A DNA stretch of 64,000 bases from Oscillospiraceae bacterium (GTDB lineage: Bacteria > Bacillota > Clostridia > Oscillospirales > Oscillospiraceae), in contig AP025582.1 in the NCBI GenBank assembly GCA_022846075.1, forward strand, positions 1,116,001 to 1,180,000, in the 5' to 3' direction. The stretch's first letter is position 1. Each line of letters begins with the position of its first letter. Positions 1-8,144 of this stretch are shown piece by piece. Position numbers and translations under genes: made by a program. Below the pieces are notes generated by a model. It saw only the letters and a program-made list of their open reading frames with translations, searched no databases and had not been told where the DNA came from.

Positions 1-355
1 GGGCGGCGAGGCCCGCCAAACGGAAGAGGGCGTACCGGCTGATCCACCCGCCCCGGTGGCGGTAGAGGCGGTATGCGTAGAGGAGCTGGACCACCAGGAA
101 GAGGGTGATCCCCGCCTCATAGCGGCTGTCCAGCACCAGCAGGAACCAGTCGGCCCCCACGGTGAAGCACAATGCCAGGGCCACCAACCGCCCGTCGGCG
201 GTCCCCAGGCCGGTGAGGGAGGCCAGAAGGCACAGGCAGATGGCGGCGAACTTCACCCAGGTGGAATCCCCCCACCGGGTCAGGTCCAGGATCAGGAACC
301 AGAGGTAGAGTCCGCCCGCCAGGATGGGAAAGACCCGTTCCCGGAACCGCTTCAT
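1..355 (-). CDS. Partial membrane protein, YhhN/lysoplasmalogenase-like
   Basis: The gene starts at the ATG at 353-355 and runs off the left edge, so only about 118 N-terminal residues are seen. They form hydrophobic segments separated by short polar loops. The stretch GADWFLLVLDSRYEAGITLF followed by a second helix with LLYAYRL resembles the family pattern in which a Gly-Asp pair precedes a helix in YhhN (TMEM86-type) proteins, which hydrolyse lysoplasmalogen at the membrane. The match rests on this pattern alone. It is transcribed in the same direction as the AraC-type gene upstream, with a hairpin between them. It could equally be another small polytopic membrane protein. Confidence 0.45.
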   Translation of the reverse strand, partial: MKRFRERVFPILAGGLYLWFLILDLTRWGDSTWVKFAAICLCLLASLTGLGTADGRLVALALCFTVGADWFLLVLDSRYEAGITLFLVVQLLYAYRLYRHRGGWISRYALFRLAGLAA

Positions 356-409
356 CCCCTCACCCCCTTTTTTCCATCATACCACGCCGGGGCGGGAAGG
401 ACAAGACCG

Positions 410-446
410 CGGCGCCCCCGTCCGCGAATGGCGGGCGGGGGCGCCG
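410..446 (-). terminator. Hairpin after the AraC-type gene
   Basis: GC-rich inverted repeat (arms CGGCGCCCCCG and CGGGGGCGCCG) directly downstream of the regulator gene in its direction of transcription. The T-tract after it is poor, so it may be a weak terminator. Confidence 0.55.
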
Positions 447-451
447 TGATT

Positions 452-1333
452 TTATTTCCGCTCCACCGCGACCCAGATCTCGCACTCGTAGTCGGGGGAG
501 GACATGTCTCCGTCGGAGTAGGCCTCAATGTCGATGCCGCCCGTGGGCGCGTAGTCGGCGGTGGGGAAGAATTCGGCGTAGATCCGCCGCCAGGTCTCCT
601 GGATGGCTTGGGGCATGGCCCCCCGGCAGGGGAAGACCGCCCAGGTGGCGGCGGGGATGGTGTTCACCCGGAACCCCTCGGGGGCAGGCTCCAGCCCGCT
701 GTACCCGACGGCGATGGAGTAGGGGAACTGCCGGGGCTCCCCCTCGCCCCGGGAAGTGCCGTAGCAGATGCCCAGGATCTTTTTCGCGGGCTCCGCCGAA
801 GCGGCGCGGCAGAGGGTTGGGATCACGCCCTCCTTGCGGGCATGGTTCCAGAACGCTGGGATCTCCGCCTGGCGCAGCTCCTCGTCCTCCGGGAACCACT
901 TGACTTTCTCCAGCACACGGAATGCTTCTTTTTTCACGATTTTGTAGTCCATGGTATGACCGCCTTCCAATATCAATTTGACATGAAGGCGGGAGAAAGA
1001 TTTGAGCTTGACGCCGGGCAGCTTGGCCTGGGACGGCGTGAGGCCGTGGAACCGGGTGAAGGCCCGGGCGAAGCTCTCAGGGCTGTCATAGCCGTATTTG
1101 AGAGCCGTGTCCACCACCCTGGCCTCCCCGGCGGTCAGCTCGGTCCCCGCCTGGGTGAGCCGCCGGGCGCGGATGTATTCCCCCAGGGTGACGCCGCACA
1201 GGATGGAAAACACTCGCTGAAAGTAGAAGCTGGAGGAGCAGGCCCGTTTGGCGATCTCCTCATAGTCCAGCTCCCCGGTGAGGTTGTCCTCCACATAGTC
1301 GATGGCCCGCTGTATCCCGGTGATCCAGTTCAA
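452..1333 (-). CDS. AraC-family regulator with GyrI-like effector domain
   Basis: A 293-residue transcription regulator. Residues 1-105 hold the double helix-turn-helix of the AraC family (IQRAIDYVEDNLTGELDYEE at the N-terminus, then YDSPESFARAFTRFHGLTPS in the second helix pair). Residues 130-290 match the GyrI-like small-molecule binding fold (for example AATWAVFPCRG and WVAVERK at the end). This architecture is typical of Firmicutes regulators that sense drugs or other hydrophobic ligands. I start it at TTG 1331-1333, which follows a GGGAGAGAG ribosome binding site and gives the usual N-terminus; an upstream ATG at 1477 would add 48 residues unlike the family. It diverges from smc and overlaps no known target. 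Confidence 0.85.
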   Translation of the reverse strand: MNWITGIQRAIDYVEDNLTGELDYEEIAKRACSSSFYFQRVFSILCGVTLGEYIRARRLTQAGTELTAGEARVVDTALKYGYDSPESFARAFTRFHGLTPSQAKLPGVKLKSFSRLHVKLILEGGHTMDYKIVKKEAFRVLEKVKWFPEDEELRQAEIPAFWNHARKEGVIPTLCRAASAEPAKKILGICYGTSRGEGEPRQFPYSIAVGYSGLEPAPEGFRVNTIPAATWAVFPCRGAMPQAIQETWRRIYAEFFPTADYAPTGGIDIEAYSDGDMSSPDYECEIWVAVERK

Positions 1334-1471
1334 ATCTCTCTCCCCCTTCCGCCTGATCTCAGAATAACGGATTCGTCCGCTTGTGTCGTGACTTTCTCTG
1401 CCCGCCGCTGTCAGACGGGACAAGGCTATCTTAACACGGGGAAGGTCCCACTTCAAGACAGTGAAAAGAGT

Positions 1472-1500
1472 TTGCATTGGGGGGCGAAAATTGATATAAT
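1472..1500 (+). promoter_or_regulatory. Sigma-A promoter of smc
   Basis: TTGCAT at 1472-1477, a 17-bp spacer and TATAAT at 1495-1500. This places transcription start near 1507, about 30 bases before the smc start codon. Confidence 0.7.
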
Positions 1501-1538
1501 ATCTTATTCATAACCATTTATACTGCGAGGTGTACGCC

Positions 1539-4500
1539 TTGTACTTAAAAGCCTTGGAAGTCCAGGGGTTCAAATCCTTTCCCGACAAGACCGTCCTCTC
1601 CTTCGGGGAGGACATCACCGCCATCGTGGGGCCAAACGGGTCGGGCAAATCGAATATTTCCGACGCCATCCGCTGGGTCATGGGGGAGCAGTCCACCCGG
1701 GCCCTCCGGGGGGGCAAGATGGAGGACGTCATCTTCGGCGGCACCGCCAAGCGCAAGCAGCTTGGCTTCGCCGAGGTTTCCCTCGTGCTGGACAATACCG
1801 AGCACATCTTCCCCAACATGGACGAGAGCGAGGTCATGGTCACCCGGCGGTACTACCGCTCCGGGGAGAGTGAGTACTACATCAACCGCCGCTCGGTGCG
1901 GCTCAAGGACGTCAACGAGCTGTTCATGGACACGGGCCTGGGCCGGGAGGGGTACTCCATCATCGGACAGGGCAAGATCGATGAGATCTTGTCCGTCAAG
2001 TCCGCCGACCGCCGGGAGGTCTTTGAGGAGGCCGCCGGCATCTCCCGCTACCGCCACCGGAAAGAGGAGGCGGAGCGCAAGCTGGAGCGGACCGAGGAAA
2101 ACCTGACCCGCATCAACGACAAGATCGACGAGCTGGAGCTCCAGGTGGAGCCTCTGCGGGTGTCGGCGGAGAAGGCCAAGAAGTACCTCATCCTCCGGGA
2201 CGAGCTGCGGGGGCTGGAGATCTCCCTGTGGCTGGAACAGCTGGAGCACATCCGCACCGGCGCCATCAAACTCCAGTCGGACTATGAGAACGCCGTCCGC
2301 CAGAAGGAGGAGACCCAGGCCCAGGTGGAGAAGTTCTACGCCGCCGCCGAGGAGATTTCCGCCCAGATGCGCCAGAAGGACATGGATGTGGAGGGCATCC
2401 GCTTCGAGATGATGGGGCGGCAGGCCGACGCCAACGAGTGTGAGAACGCCATCGCCGTTTTGAAGGCCAACATCCAGAACAACCTGGAGAACACCGACCG
2501 GCTCCAGCGGGATCTGGAGGCCCAGGAAGGCCGGGCGGGCTCCATCGGGGAGCAGATCGGTCAGCGCCGGGCGCGGCTGGAGCGCATCGTCCAGGAGACC
2601 GCGGCGCTGGAGGAGCAGCTGCGCGCCCGCCAGGACGAGGCCGACGAGCTGGGCCGGAACGCCGGGACCCTGGCCGCCCAGATGGAGGCCCTGCGGCAGA
2701 AGGAGGCGGTGGAGACCGCCTCCGCCGCCGAGGCCAAGGCCCTCCTCTCCGCCCTGGCCGCCGCCGCCCAGGAGGTCATGGACCGGGACGAGGCGGTGCG
2801 GCAGGAGTTGGCCGCCGGGGAAGATCGGCTGGAGGGCGCCCAGCTGGAGCGGAAGGCGGCCAAAAAGGAGCTGGACCAGGCCCGGGAGGACCGGGACTCC
2901 ATCAAAAACATCATCAGCGGCTACGCCCTCCGGCTGGACGGGCGGAACCGGAAGGCCAAGGAGGCCGAGGAGCGGCACGTGAAGCTCCAGATGGAGGACA
3001 ACGCCCTCCAGTCCCGCATCCATATGCTCACCGAGATGGAGAAGCTCTACGAGGGATACTCCAAGGCGGTGAAGCTGGTGATGGGGGAGTCCGAGCGGGG
3101 GCAGATGAAGGGCATCCTGGGCCCTGTGGCAGGGCTCCTCCGGGTGTCCGGGGAGTACACCGTGGCCATCGAGACCGCCCTGGGCGCCGCCATGCAGAAC
3201 ATCGTGGTGGAGCGGGAGGAGGACGGCAAGGCCGCCATCCAGTACCTCAAGCGCCGGGACGGGGGCCGCTGTACCTTCCTGCCCCTGAACGCCATCCGGC
3301 CCAGCGAGTTCCGGGACACCGGCGTGGTGGATGAGCCGGGCTTCGTGGGCATGGGCGACGAGCTCATCGAGTGCGACAAAAAATACGAGGTGGTGTTCTC
3401 CTCCCTCCTGGGCCGCACCGTGGTGGCTGAGGACATGGACGCCGCCATCGCCATGGCCCGGAAATACCATCACAGATTGAAAATCGTCACCCTGGACGGC
3501 CAGGTGTTGAACCCCGGCGGCTCCATGACCGGCGGCTCCGCCTCCCGGACGGCGGGCATCCTGTCCCGCCAGGGGGAGCTGGAGCGCCTGCGGGAGCAGG
3601 AGGGGGGCATCCGGGAGAAGCTCTCCGCCGCCGCTAAGGAGCTGGAGGAGGCCCGGCGGGAGGTCACCGGCGCTCAGTATGAGATGGACGCCGCCCAGGC
3701 CCAGCAGCGCCAGCACGAGGACGATATCCTGAAGCTGGAGGAGCGGGAGCGCCATCTGTCCGCCCAGGCGGCGGACCTGGAGCGCCAGCGGGACGAGCTG
3801 AAGGGCGAGCTGGAACAGCTGGCCCAGCGGGCCGAGCGCACCGAGGCGGACACCGCCAACGCCCGGGCCCGCATCGAGGCGCTGGAGGGCTCGGCCGCCG
3901 CCCTCCGGGCGGAGGCCGACGGCAAGGCCCAGGGGCAGAACGAGCTGCGGGAGAAAAACGAGGCCATCAACGGCCAGATCGCCCTCCTCAACGCCCAGAA
4001 AGCCGCCCTGGAGGCCGAGGGCCAGGCGTCGGAAAAGGCCCTCCAGGAATTGGAGGAGCTGCGCCGGGACATGGTGGGGGACCGGGAGGACCGCTCCCGG
4101 CGCATCGAGGAATTGAAGGCCCAGAACGAGGAATTGAGCGGGCAGATCCGGGAAAAAGAGGAACGGCTCCAGTCCATCAAGACTGAGAATGCCGCCCGGC
4201 AGGCTGACATCGCCCGGCTCAACCAGGAGAAACTGGATCTGGAGGGCAGCCGTACCCAGGCGGACAAGGCCAGCCGGGATAAAAACAGTGAACTGCTGGC
4301 CATGGAGCGGGAGGTCTCCGTTCTGGAACAGAAAAAGACCACCGCCGAGATGGAGGAAAAGCAAATCCTGGATAAACTCTGGGAGACCTATGAGCTCTCC
4401 CACGAGGCGGCCAAGGCCCAGCGGGTGGAGCTGGAGAGCGTGCCCAAGGCCCAGCGCCGGGTGGGGGAGCTGAAAAGAGCCATCTCAGGCCTGGGCAATA

Positions 4501-5111
4501 TCAATCTGGACGCCATTGACGAGTTTACCAGGATCAATGAGAGGTATACTTACTTTACCGACCAGCGGGACGACGTGCGCAAAGCAAAGGCCGATCTGGA
4601 GAAGGTCATCGCCGACGTCACCGGGGAGATGGAGCGCATCTTCGGCGAGCAGTTCGTGAAGATCAACGAGGCCTTCCAGCAGACCTTCCTGGAGCTCTTC
4701 GGCGGCGGCAAGGCCACCCTGGAGCTGGATGACCCCGACGACATCCTGAACTGCGGCATCGAGATCAAGGTCCAGCCCCCGGGGAAGAGCCTGAAGATCA
4801 TCACCCTGCTCTCCGGCGGGGAGAAGGCCTTCGTGGCCATCGCCCTCTATTTCGCTATTTTGAAGGTCCGGCCCACCCCCTTCGTGGTGATGGACGAGAT
4901 CGAGGCCGCCCTGGACGACTCCAACGTCCGGCGGTTCGCCCACTATATGCGCCTGATGTGCGCCAACACACAGTTCATCGTCATCACCCACCGCCGGGGC
5001 ACCATGGAGGAGGCCGACACCCTGTACGGCGTCACCATGCAGGAGCAGGGCGTCAGCCGGATGCTGTCCATCAACCTGAACGACGTGGAAAAAGAGTTGA
5101 ACATCAAGTGA
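1539..5111 (+). CDS. smc: Chromosome segregation protein SMC
   Basis: A 1190-residue SMC ATPase of normal length, needed for chromosome compaction and segregation with ScpA/ScpB. The N-terminus reads YLKALEVQGFKSFPDKT, followed by the Walker A loop GPNGSGKSN near residue 31. Long coiled coils (about 170-500 and 680-1010) flank a hinge with GGSMTGG. The C-terminal head has the ABC signature LLSGGEKAF and Walker B VVMDEIEAALDD. I choose TTG 1539 because it lies 8 bases after GCGAGG and gives the canonical first residues; a GTG at 1530 is in frame but overlaps that site. Downstream come a zinc-ribbon protein and ftsY, a common clostridial order. The last 62 bases recur at 5256-5317 (see repeat). 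Confidence 0.97.
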   Translation: MYLKALEVQGFKSFPDKTVLSFGEDITAIVGPNGSGKSNISDAIRWVMGEQSTRALRGGKMEDVIFGGTAKRKQLGFAEVSLVLDNTEHIFPNMDESEVMVTRRYYRSGESEYYINRRSVRLKDVNELFMDTGLGREGYSIIGQGKIDEILSVKSADRREVFEEAAGISRYRHRKEEAERKLERTEENLTRINDKIDELELQVEPLRVSAEKAKKYLILRDELRGLEISLWLEQLEHIRTGAIKLQSDYENAVRQKEETQAQVEKFYAAAEEISAQMRQKDMDVEGIRFEMMGRQADANECENAIAVLKANIQNNLENTDRLQRDLEAQEGRAGSIGEQIGQRRARLERIVQETAALEEQLRARQDEADELGRNAGTLAAQMEALRQKEAVETASAAEAKALLSALAAAAQEVMDRDEAVRQELAAGEDRLEGAQLERKAAKKELDQAREDRDSIKNIISGYALRLDGRNRKAKEAEERHVKLQMEDNALQSRIHMLTEMEKLYEGYSKAVKLVMGESERGQMKGILGPVAGLLRVSGEYTVAIETALGAAMQNIVVEREEDGKAAIQYLKRRDGGRCTFLPLNAIRPSEFRDTGVVDEPGFVGMGDELIECDKKYEVVFSSLLGRTVVAEDMDAAIAMARKYHHRLKIVTLDGQVLNPGGSMTGGSASRTAGILSRQGELERLREQEGGIREKLSAAAKELEEARREVTGAQYEMDAAQAQQRQHEDDILKLEERERHLSAQAADLERQRDELKGELEQLAQRAERTEADTANARARIEALEGSAAALRAEADGKAQGQNELREKNEAINGQIALLNAQKAALEAEGQASEKALQELEELRRDMVGDREDRSRRIEELKAQNEELSGQIREKEERLQSIKTENAARQADIARLNQEKLDLEGSRTQADKASRDKNSELLAMEREVSVLEQKKTTAEMEEKQILDKLWETYELSHEAAKAQRVELESVPKAQRRVGELKRAISGLGNINLDAIDEFTRINERYTYFTDQRDDVRKAKADLEKVIADVTGEMERIFGEQFVKINEAFQQTFLELFGGGKATLELDDPDDILNCGIEIKVQPPGKSLKIITLLSGGEKAFVAIALYFAILKVRPTPFVVMDEIEAALDDSNVRRFAHYMRLMCANTQFIVITHRRGTMEEADTLYGVTMQEQGVSRMLSINLNDVEKELNIK

Positions 5112-5317
5112 CGTTATGGGGCCCCATCGCAGATGGGGCGGCGCGATAAGCGCCGTAAATCCGAAGCGAAGCGGAGGATTTGCGCAGGGAGGCTTTGCCG
5201 ACCGAGCATTTGAAATGTATTGGGGTCCCCGGCGGGCCGCAGGCCCGTTGGGGAAGTCAGCCGGATGCTGTCCATCAACCTGAACGACGTGGAAAAAGAG
5301 CTGAACATCAAATAACG
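5052..5317. repeat. Duplicated smc 3' end flanking a 142-bp structured insert
   Basis: Positions 5052-5113 and 5256-5317 are 62-bp direct repeats with 3 differences (TTG/CTG, AAG/AAA and TGA/TAA; all are synonymous in the smc frame). Between them, 5114-5255 is non-coding and full of hairpins: CCCCATC-GCA-GATGGGG, CGGCGC-GATAA-GCGCCG, AAATCC...GGATTT and CGGGCC-GCA-GGCCCG. The arrangement looks like insertion of a small structured element with a long target duplication, or a tandem duplication interrupted later. No open reading frame of note lies in the insert. Confidence 0.85.
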
Positions 5318-5332
5318 ACGGGAGAAACGCAT

Positions 5333-5572
5333 TTGGACTTCAAAACATTGAAAAAGGCCACCAGCGCGCTGACGGTGGCCGCCATCCTGCTGCTGGCGCT
5401 GGGGCTGTTTCTGGATCTTCCCCTGCTTACCGGCCTGGCGCTGGCGGCCCTGGTGGCGGCCTTCGCGCTGGAGCGGAAATTCCACCGCTGCCCCCACTGC
5501 GGCCAATATCTGCGGGAGCTGCCAACCGAGGCGGAAAAGTGCCCCAAGTGCGGGGAAGGCCTGCACAAGTGA
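5333..5572 (+). CDS. Small membrane protein with C-terminal zinc ribbon
   Basis: A 79-residue protein that starts at TTG 5333 after GGGAGAA. Residues 12-45 form two adjacent hydrophobic helices (TVAAILLLALGLFL and TGLALAALVAAFAL). The tail carries two CxxC pairs, CPHCGQYL and CPKCGEGL, which should bind one zinc. Its function is unknown. It lies between smc and ftsY, 17 bases before ftsY, so it is probably co-transcribed with them. A longer in-frame reading from 5180 runs through the repeat element and lacks a ribosome binding site, so I reject that start. Confidence 0.8.
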   Translation: MDFKTLKKATSALTVAAILLLALGLFLDLPLLTGLALAALVAAFALERKFHRCPHCGQYLRELPTEAEKCPKCGEGLHK

Positions 5573-5589
5573 GACGGGAGGACTGACAT

Positions 5590-6489
5590 TTGGGCTTTTT
5601 TGAAAAGATCAAGGCGGGGCTGACCCGCACCAAGGAAAATATCGGACACTCCTTCGACCAGCTCTTCGCCGGGGAGCTGGACGACGATTTTTACGATCAG
5701 CTGGAGGAGACCCTCATCCTCTCCGACATGGGGGTGGACACCGCTCTGGCGGCCAGCGAGGCCCTTCGGCAGAGAGCCAAGGAGGAGAAGATCAAAACCG
5801 CTCCCGAGGCTCGGGATGCCCTGAAGGCCATCTTGACAGACATGCTCACCGTGGGCCGGGGGGAGCTGGATCTGACCAGCCGCCCCGCCGTGTGCCTCTT
5901 CATCGGGGTCAACGGGGTGGGAAAGACCACCACCATCGGCAAGCTTGCCGCCGCTCTGAAGGCGGATGGCAGGCGGGTGCTCATGGCCGCCGGGGACACC
6001 TTCCGGGCGGCGGCCGCCGACCAGCTGGAGATCTGGTCCCAGCGGGCGGGGGTGGATATCGTCCGCCAGAGCGAGGGGGCCGACCCCGCCGCAGTGGTCT
6101 TTGACGCCCTCACCGCCGCCAAGGCCCGGAACGCCGACGTGGTGCTGGTGGATACCGCCGGGCGGCTCCACAACAAGCAGAATTTGATGAATGAGCTGGG
6201 CAAGATTTCCCGGGTCATCGACCGGGAGCTGCCCGGGGCCAGCCGGGAGACCCTGCTGGTGCTGGACGCCACCACCGGCCAGAACGGCCTCATCCAGGCC
6301 CGGCAGTTCAAGGAGACCGCGGGCCTTACCGGCGTGGTGCTCACCAAGCTGGACGGCACCGCCAAGGGGGGCATCGTGGTGGCCATTGCCCAGGAGTTGG
6401 GTGTGCCTGTGAAATTCATCGGCGTGGGGGAGGGCGTGGACGATTTGATGCCCTTCGACGCCGCGGAATTCGTGGAAGCGCTGATTTGA
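5590..6489 (+). CDS. ftsY: Signal recognition particle receptor FtsY
   Basis: A 299-residue SRP GTPase that docks ribosome-nascent chain complexes at the membrane. The short N domain (LFAGELDDDFYDQLEETLI) is followed by the GTPase motifs GVNGVGKTTTIGKLA near residue 102, DTAGRLHNKQNLMNEL, and TKLDGTAKGG. The acidic N-terminal region found in proteobacterial FtsY is absent, as is usual in Firmicutes. The start is TTG 5590, preceded by GGGAGGA. The order smc-(small protein)-ftsY is conserved in many Firmicutes and supports the call. Confidence 0.97.
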   Translation: MGFFEKIKAGLTRTKENIGHSFDQLFAGELDDDFYDQLEETLILSDMGVDTALAASEALRQRAKEEKIKTAPEARDALKAILTDMLTVGRGELDLTSRPAVCLFIGVNGVGKTTTIGKLAAALKADGRRVLMAAGDTFRAAAADQLEIWSQRAGVDIVRQSEGADPAAVVFDALTAAKARNADVVLVDTAGRLHNKQNLMNELGKISRVIDRELPGASRETLLVLDATTGQNGLIQARQFKETAGLTGVVLTKLDGTAKGGIVVAIAQELGVPVKFIGVGEGVDDLMPFDAAEFVEALI

Positions 6490-6512
6490 GAGAAAGGTTG
6501 GGAGGAATGGAT

Positions 6513-7229
6513 ATGCCCCGCATCGACGGAAGAAAAGCAGATGAGCTGCGGCCCATCGAAATCATCCCCGGCATCAACAAATTCGCGGAGGGCTCCTGCC
6601 TCATCCGCTGCGGCAACACCCACGTGCTCTGCTGCGCCAGCGTGGAGGACCGCACTCCGCCCCACGTCCCCGAGGGGGAGGGCTGGGTCACCGCGGAGTA
6701 CTCCATGCTCCCCCGGGCCAACCGGGAGCGCTCCAAGCGGGACATCGCCAAGCTGAAGCTCTCCCCCCGCTCCGCCGAGATCCAAAGACTGGTGGGCCGC
6801 TCCCTCCGGGCCTGTGTGGACATGAAGAAGCTGGGGGAGCGTTCCATTACCGTGGACTGCGACGTGCTCCAGGGGGACGGGGGGACCCGCACCGCCAGCG
6901 TCACCGGCGGATTCGTGGCCCTGTCCCTGGCCCTCCATAAACTGGTTCAGGACGGGACCATCCCCGAGATGCCCCTCATCGACTGCGTGTCCGCCGTGTC
7001 GGCGGGCATCGTCAACGACCAGCTCCTGCTGGATTTGTGCTATGAGGAGGACTCCGCCGCCCAGGTGGACCTGAACTGCGTCATGACCGGCTCGGGGAAG
7101 CTGGTGGAGCTCCAGGGCACCGGCGAGGGCCGGGCCTTCACCATTGAGGAACAGCGGGCCCTGGTGGATCTGTGCGCCAAGGGGATCCGCGAGATCCAGG
7201 CCATCCAGAAGGCCGCTCTGGGAGGTTGA
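6513..7229 (+). CDS. rph: Ribonuclease PH
   Basis: A 238-residue phosphorolytic 3'-5' exoribonuclease that trims tRNA 3' ends. The family start MPRIDGRKADELRPI is followed by SARRD-like phosphate-binding and catalytic segments (ERSKRD, GERSITVDCDVLQGDGGTRTA). ATG 6513 is preferred because GGAGG lies 7 bases upstream; ATG 6507 is too close to it. It begins 24 bases after ftsY and is followed 4 bases later by rdgB; the rph-rdgB pair is a standard Firmicutes arrangement. Confidence 0.96.
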   Translation: MPRIDGRKADELRPIEIIPGINKFAEGSCLIRCGNTHVLCCASVEDRTPPHVPEGEGWVTAEYSMLPRANRERSKRDIAKLKLSPRSAEIQRLVGRSLRACVDMKKLGERSITVDCDVLQGDGGTRTASVTGGFVALSLALHKLVQDGTIPEMPLIDCVSAVSAGIVNDQLLLDLCYEEDSAAQVDLNCVMTGSGKLVELQGTGEGRAFTIEEQRALVDLCAKGIREIQAIQKAALGG

Positions 7230-7233
7230 GACC

Positions 7234-7833
7234 ATGAAGATGGTATTGGCCAGCAAGAACCCCCATAAGCTGGTGGAAATGAAGGATATCCTGGGCCACA
7301 TGGGCGTGGAGGTGGTGCTGGAGTCCGACGTGGGGGTGGACGTGGACGTGGAGGAGACCGGCGAGACCTTCGAGGCCAACGCCGCCCTCAAGGCCCAGGC
7401 CGTCGCCGCGGCCGCGGGCCTGCCCGCCATCGCCGACGACTCCGGGCTCTGCGTCACCGCCCTGGGGGGCGGCCCCGGCGTCTACTCCGCCCGGTACGGC
7501 GGGCCTGGACTGACGGACCAGGAGCGCTACCGCCTGGTGCTGACGGGGCTCAGCGGCCAGCTGGACCGCGGCGCCAAGTTCGTCTCCTGTATCTGCTGCG
7601 CCTTCCCCGACGGGACGGTGCTCACCGCCCGGGGGGAGTGCCCCGGCATCATCACCTACGCGCCCCGGGGGGAGGACGGCTTCGGATACGACCCCATCTT
7701 CCTCGTCCCCGAATACAAAAAGACCTTCGCCGAAATGACGGCGGAGGAGAAGAACGCCATTTCCCACCGGGGGCGGGCCCTCGCCAAATTTAAAACGGAA
7801 TTGGAGAATTATCTGCATGGAACTGACCAGTAA
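7234..7833 (+). CDS. rdgB: XTP/dITP pyrophosphatase, RdgB/HAM1 family
   Basis: A 199-residue house-cleaning enzyme that hydrolyses ITP, dITP and XTP to the monophosphates, keeping deaminated purines out of nucleic acids. The N-terminus VLASKNPHKLVEMKDIL binds the triphosphate. The motifs IADDSGLCV and GEDGFGYDPIF, then MTAEEKNAISHRGRAL, are diagnostic. The ATG at 7234 is 4 bases after the rph stop, and the 3' end overlaps yhbY by 17 bases, which suggests translational coupling. Confidence 0.96.
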   Translation: MKMVLASKNPHKLVEMKDILGHMGVEVVLESDVGVDVDVEETGETFEANAALKAQAVAAAAGLPAIADDSGLCVTALGGGPGVYSARYGGPGLTDQERYRLVLTGLSGQLDRGAKFVSCICCAFPDGTVLTARGECPGIITYAPRGEDGFGYDPIFLVPEYKKTFAEMTAEEKNAISHRGRALAKFKTELENYLHGTDQ

Positions 7834-8122
7834 ACAGCGCGCCCAGCTCAGGGGCATGGCCAACAGCTTGGACCCCGTGGTCCACATCGGGAAAGGCGAT
7901 CTGGGGGAGAACCTCATCCGGCAGGCCGAAGAGGCCCTGGAGGCCCGGGAACTCATCAAGTGCCGGGTGCTGGAGACCTCGGAGCTCACCGCCCGGGAGG
8001 CCGCCGAGGCCCTGGCCAGAGCCACCCGCAGCGAGGTGGTCCAGGTCATTGGAACAAAATTCATTCTCTATCGTCAAAGCCACAAAAAGGAGAAAAAGGA
8101 CAAGATCCTGCTGGTGAAATGA
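7817..8122 (+). CDS. yhbY: YhbY/CRS1-YhbY RNA-binding protein
   Basis: A 101-residue single-domain RNA-binding protein linked to large ribosomal subunit assembly. The family hallmarks are all present: LTSKQRAQLRGMANSLDPVVHIGKGD at the N-terminus, the LIKCRVLE strand, and VVQVIGTKFILYR near the C-terminus, with the GKGD loop replacing the more usual GKxG. It overlaps the end of rdgB and precedes nadD-yqeK by 22 bases, as in the yqeI-nadD-yqeK clusters of other Firmicutes. Confidence 0.92.
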   Translation: MELTSKQRAQLRGMANSLDPVVHIGKGDLGENLIRQAEEALEARELIKCRVLETSELTAREAAEALARATRSEVVQVIGTKFILYRQSHKKEKKDKILLVK

Positions 8123-8144
8123 GACAGGGAAGGGGGCGTCCAGC

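Noticed and set aside
1567-1577. GGTTCAAATCC, a tRNA T-loop-like word
   Set aside because: It lies inside the smc coding sequence and no cloverleaf can be drawn around it.
1545-4403. A 952-codon open frame antisense to smc
   Set aside because: It is the GC-skewed shadow of smc: low-complexity Leu/Gly/Pro composition, no ribosome binding site and no family resemblance.
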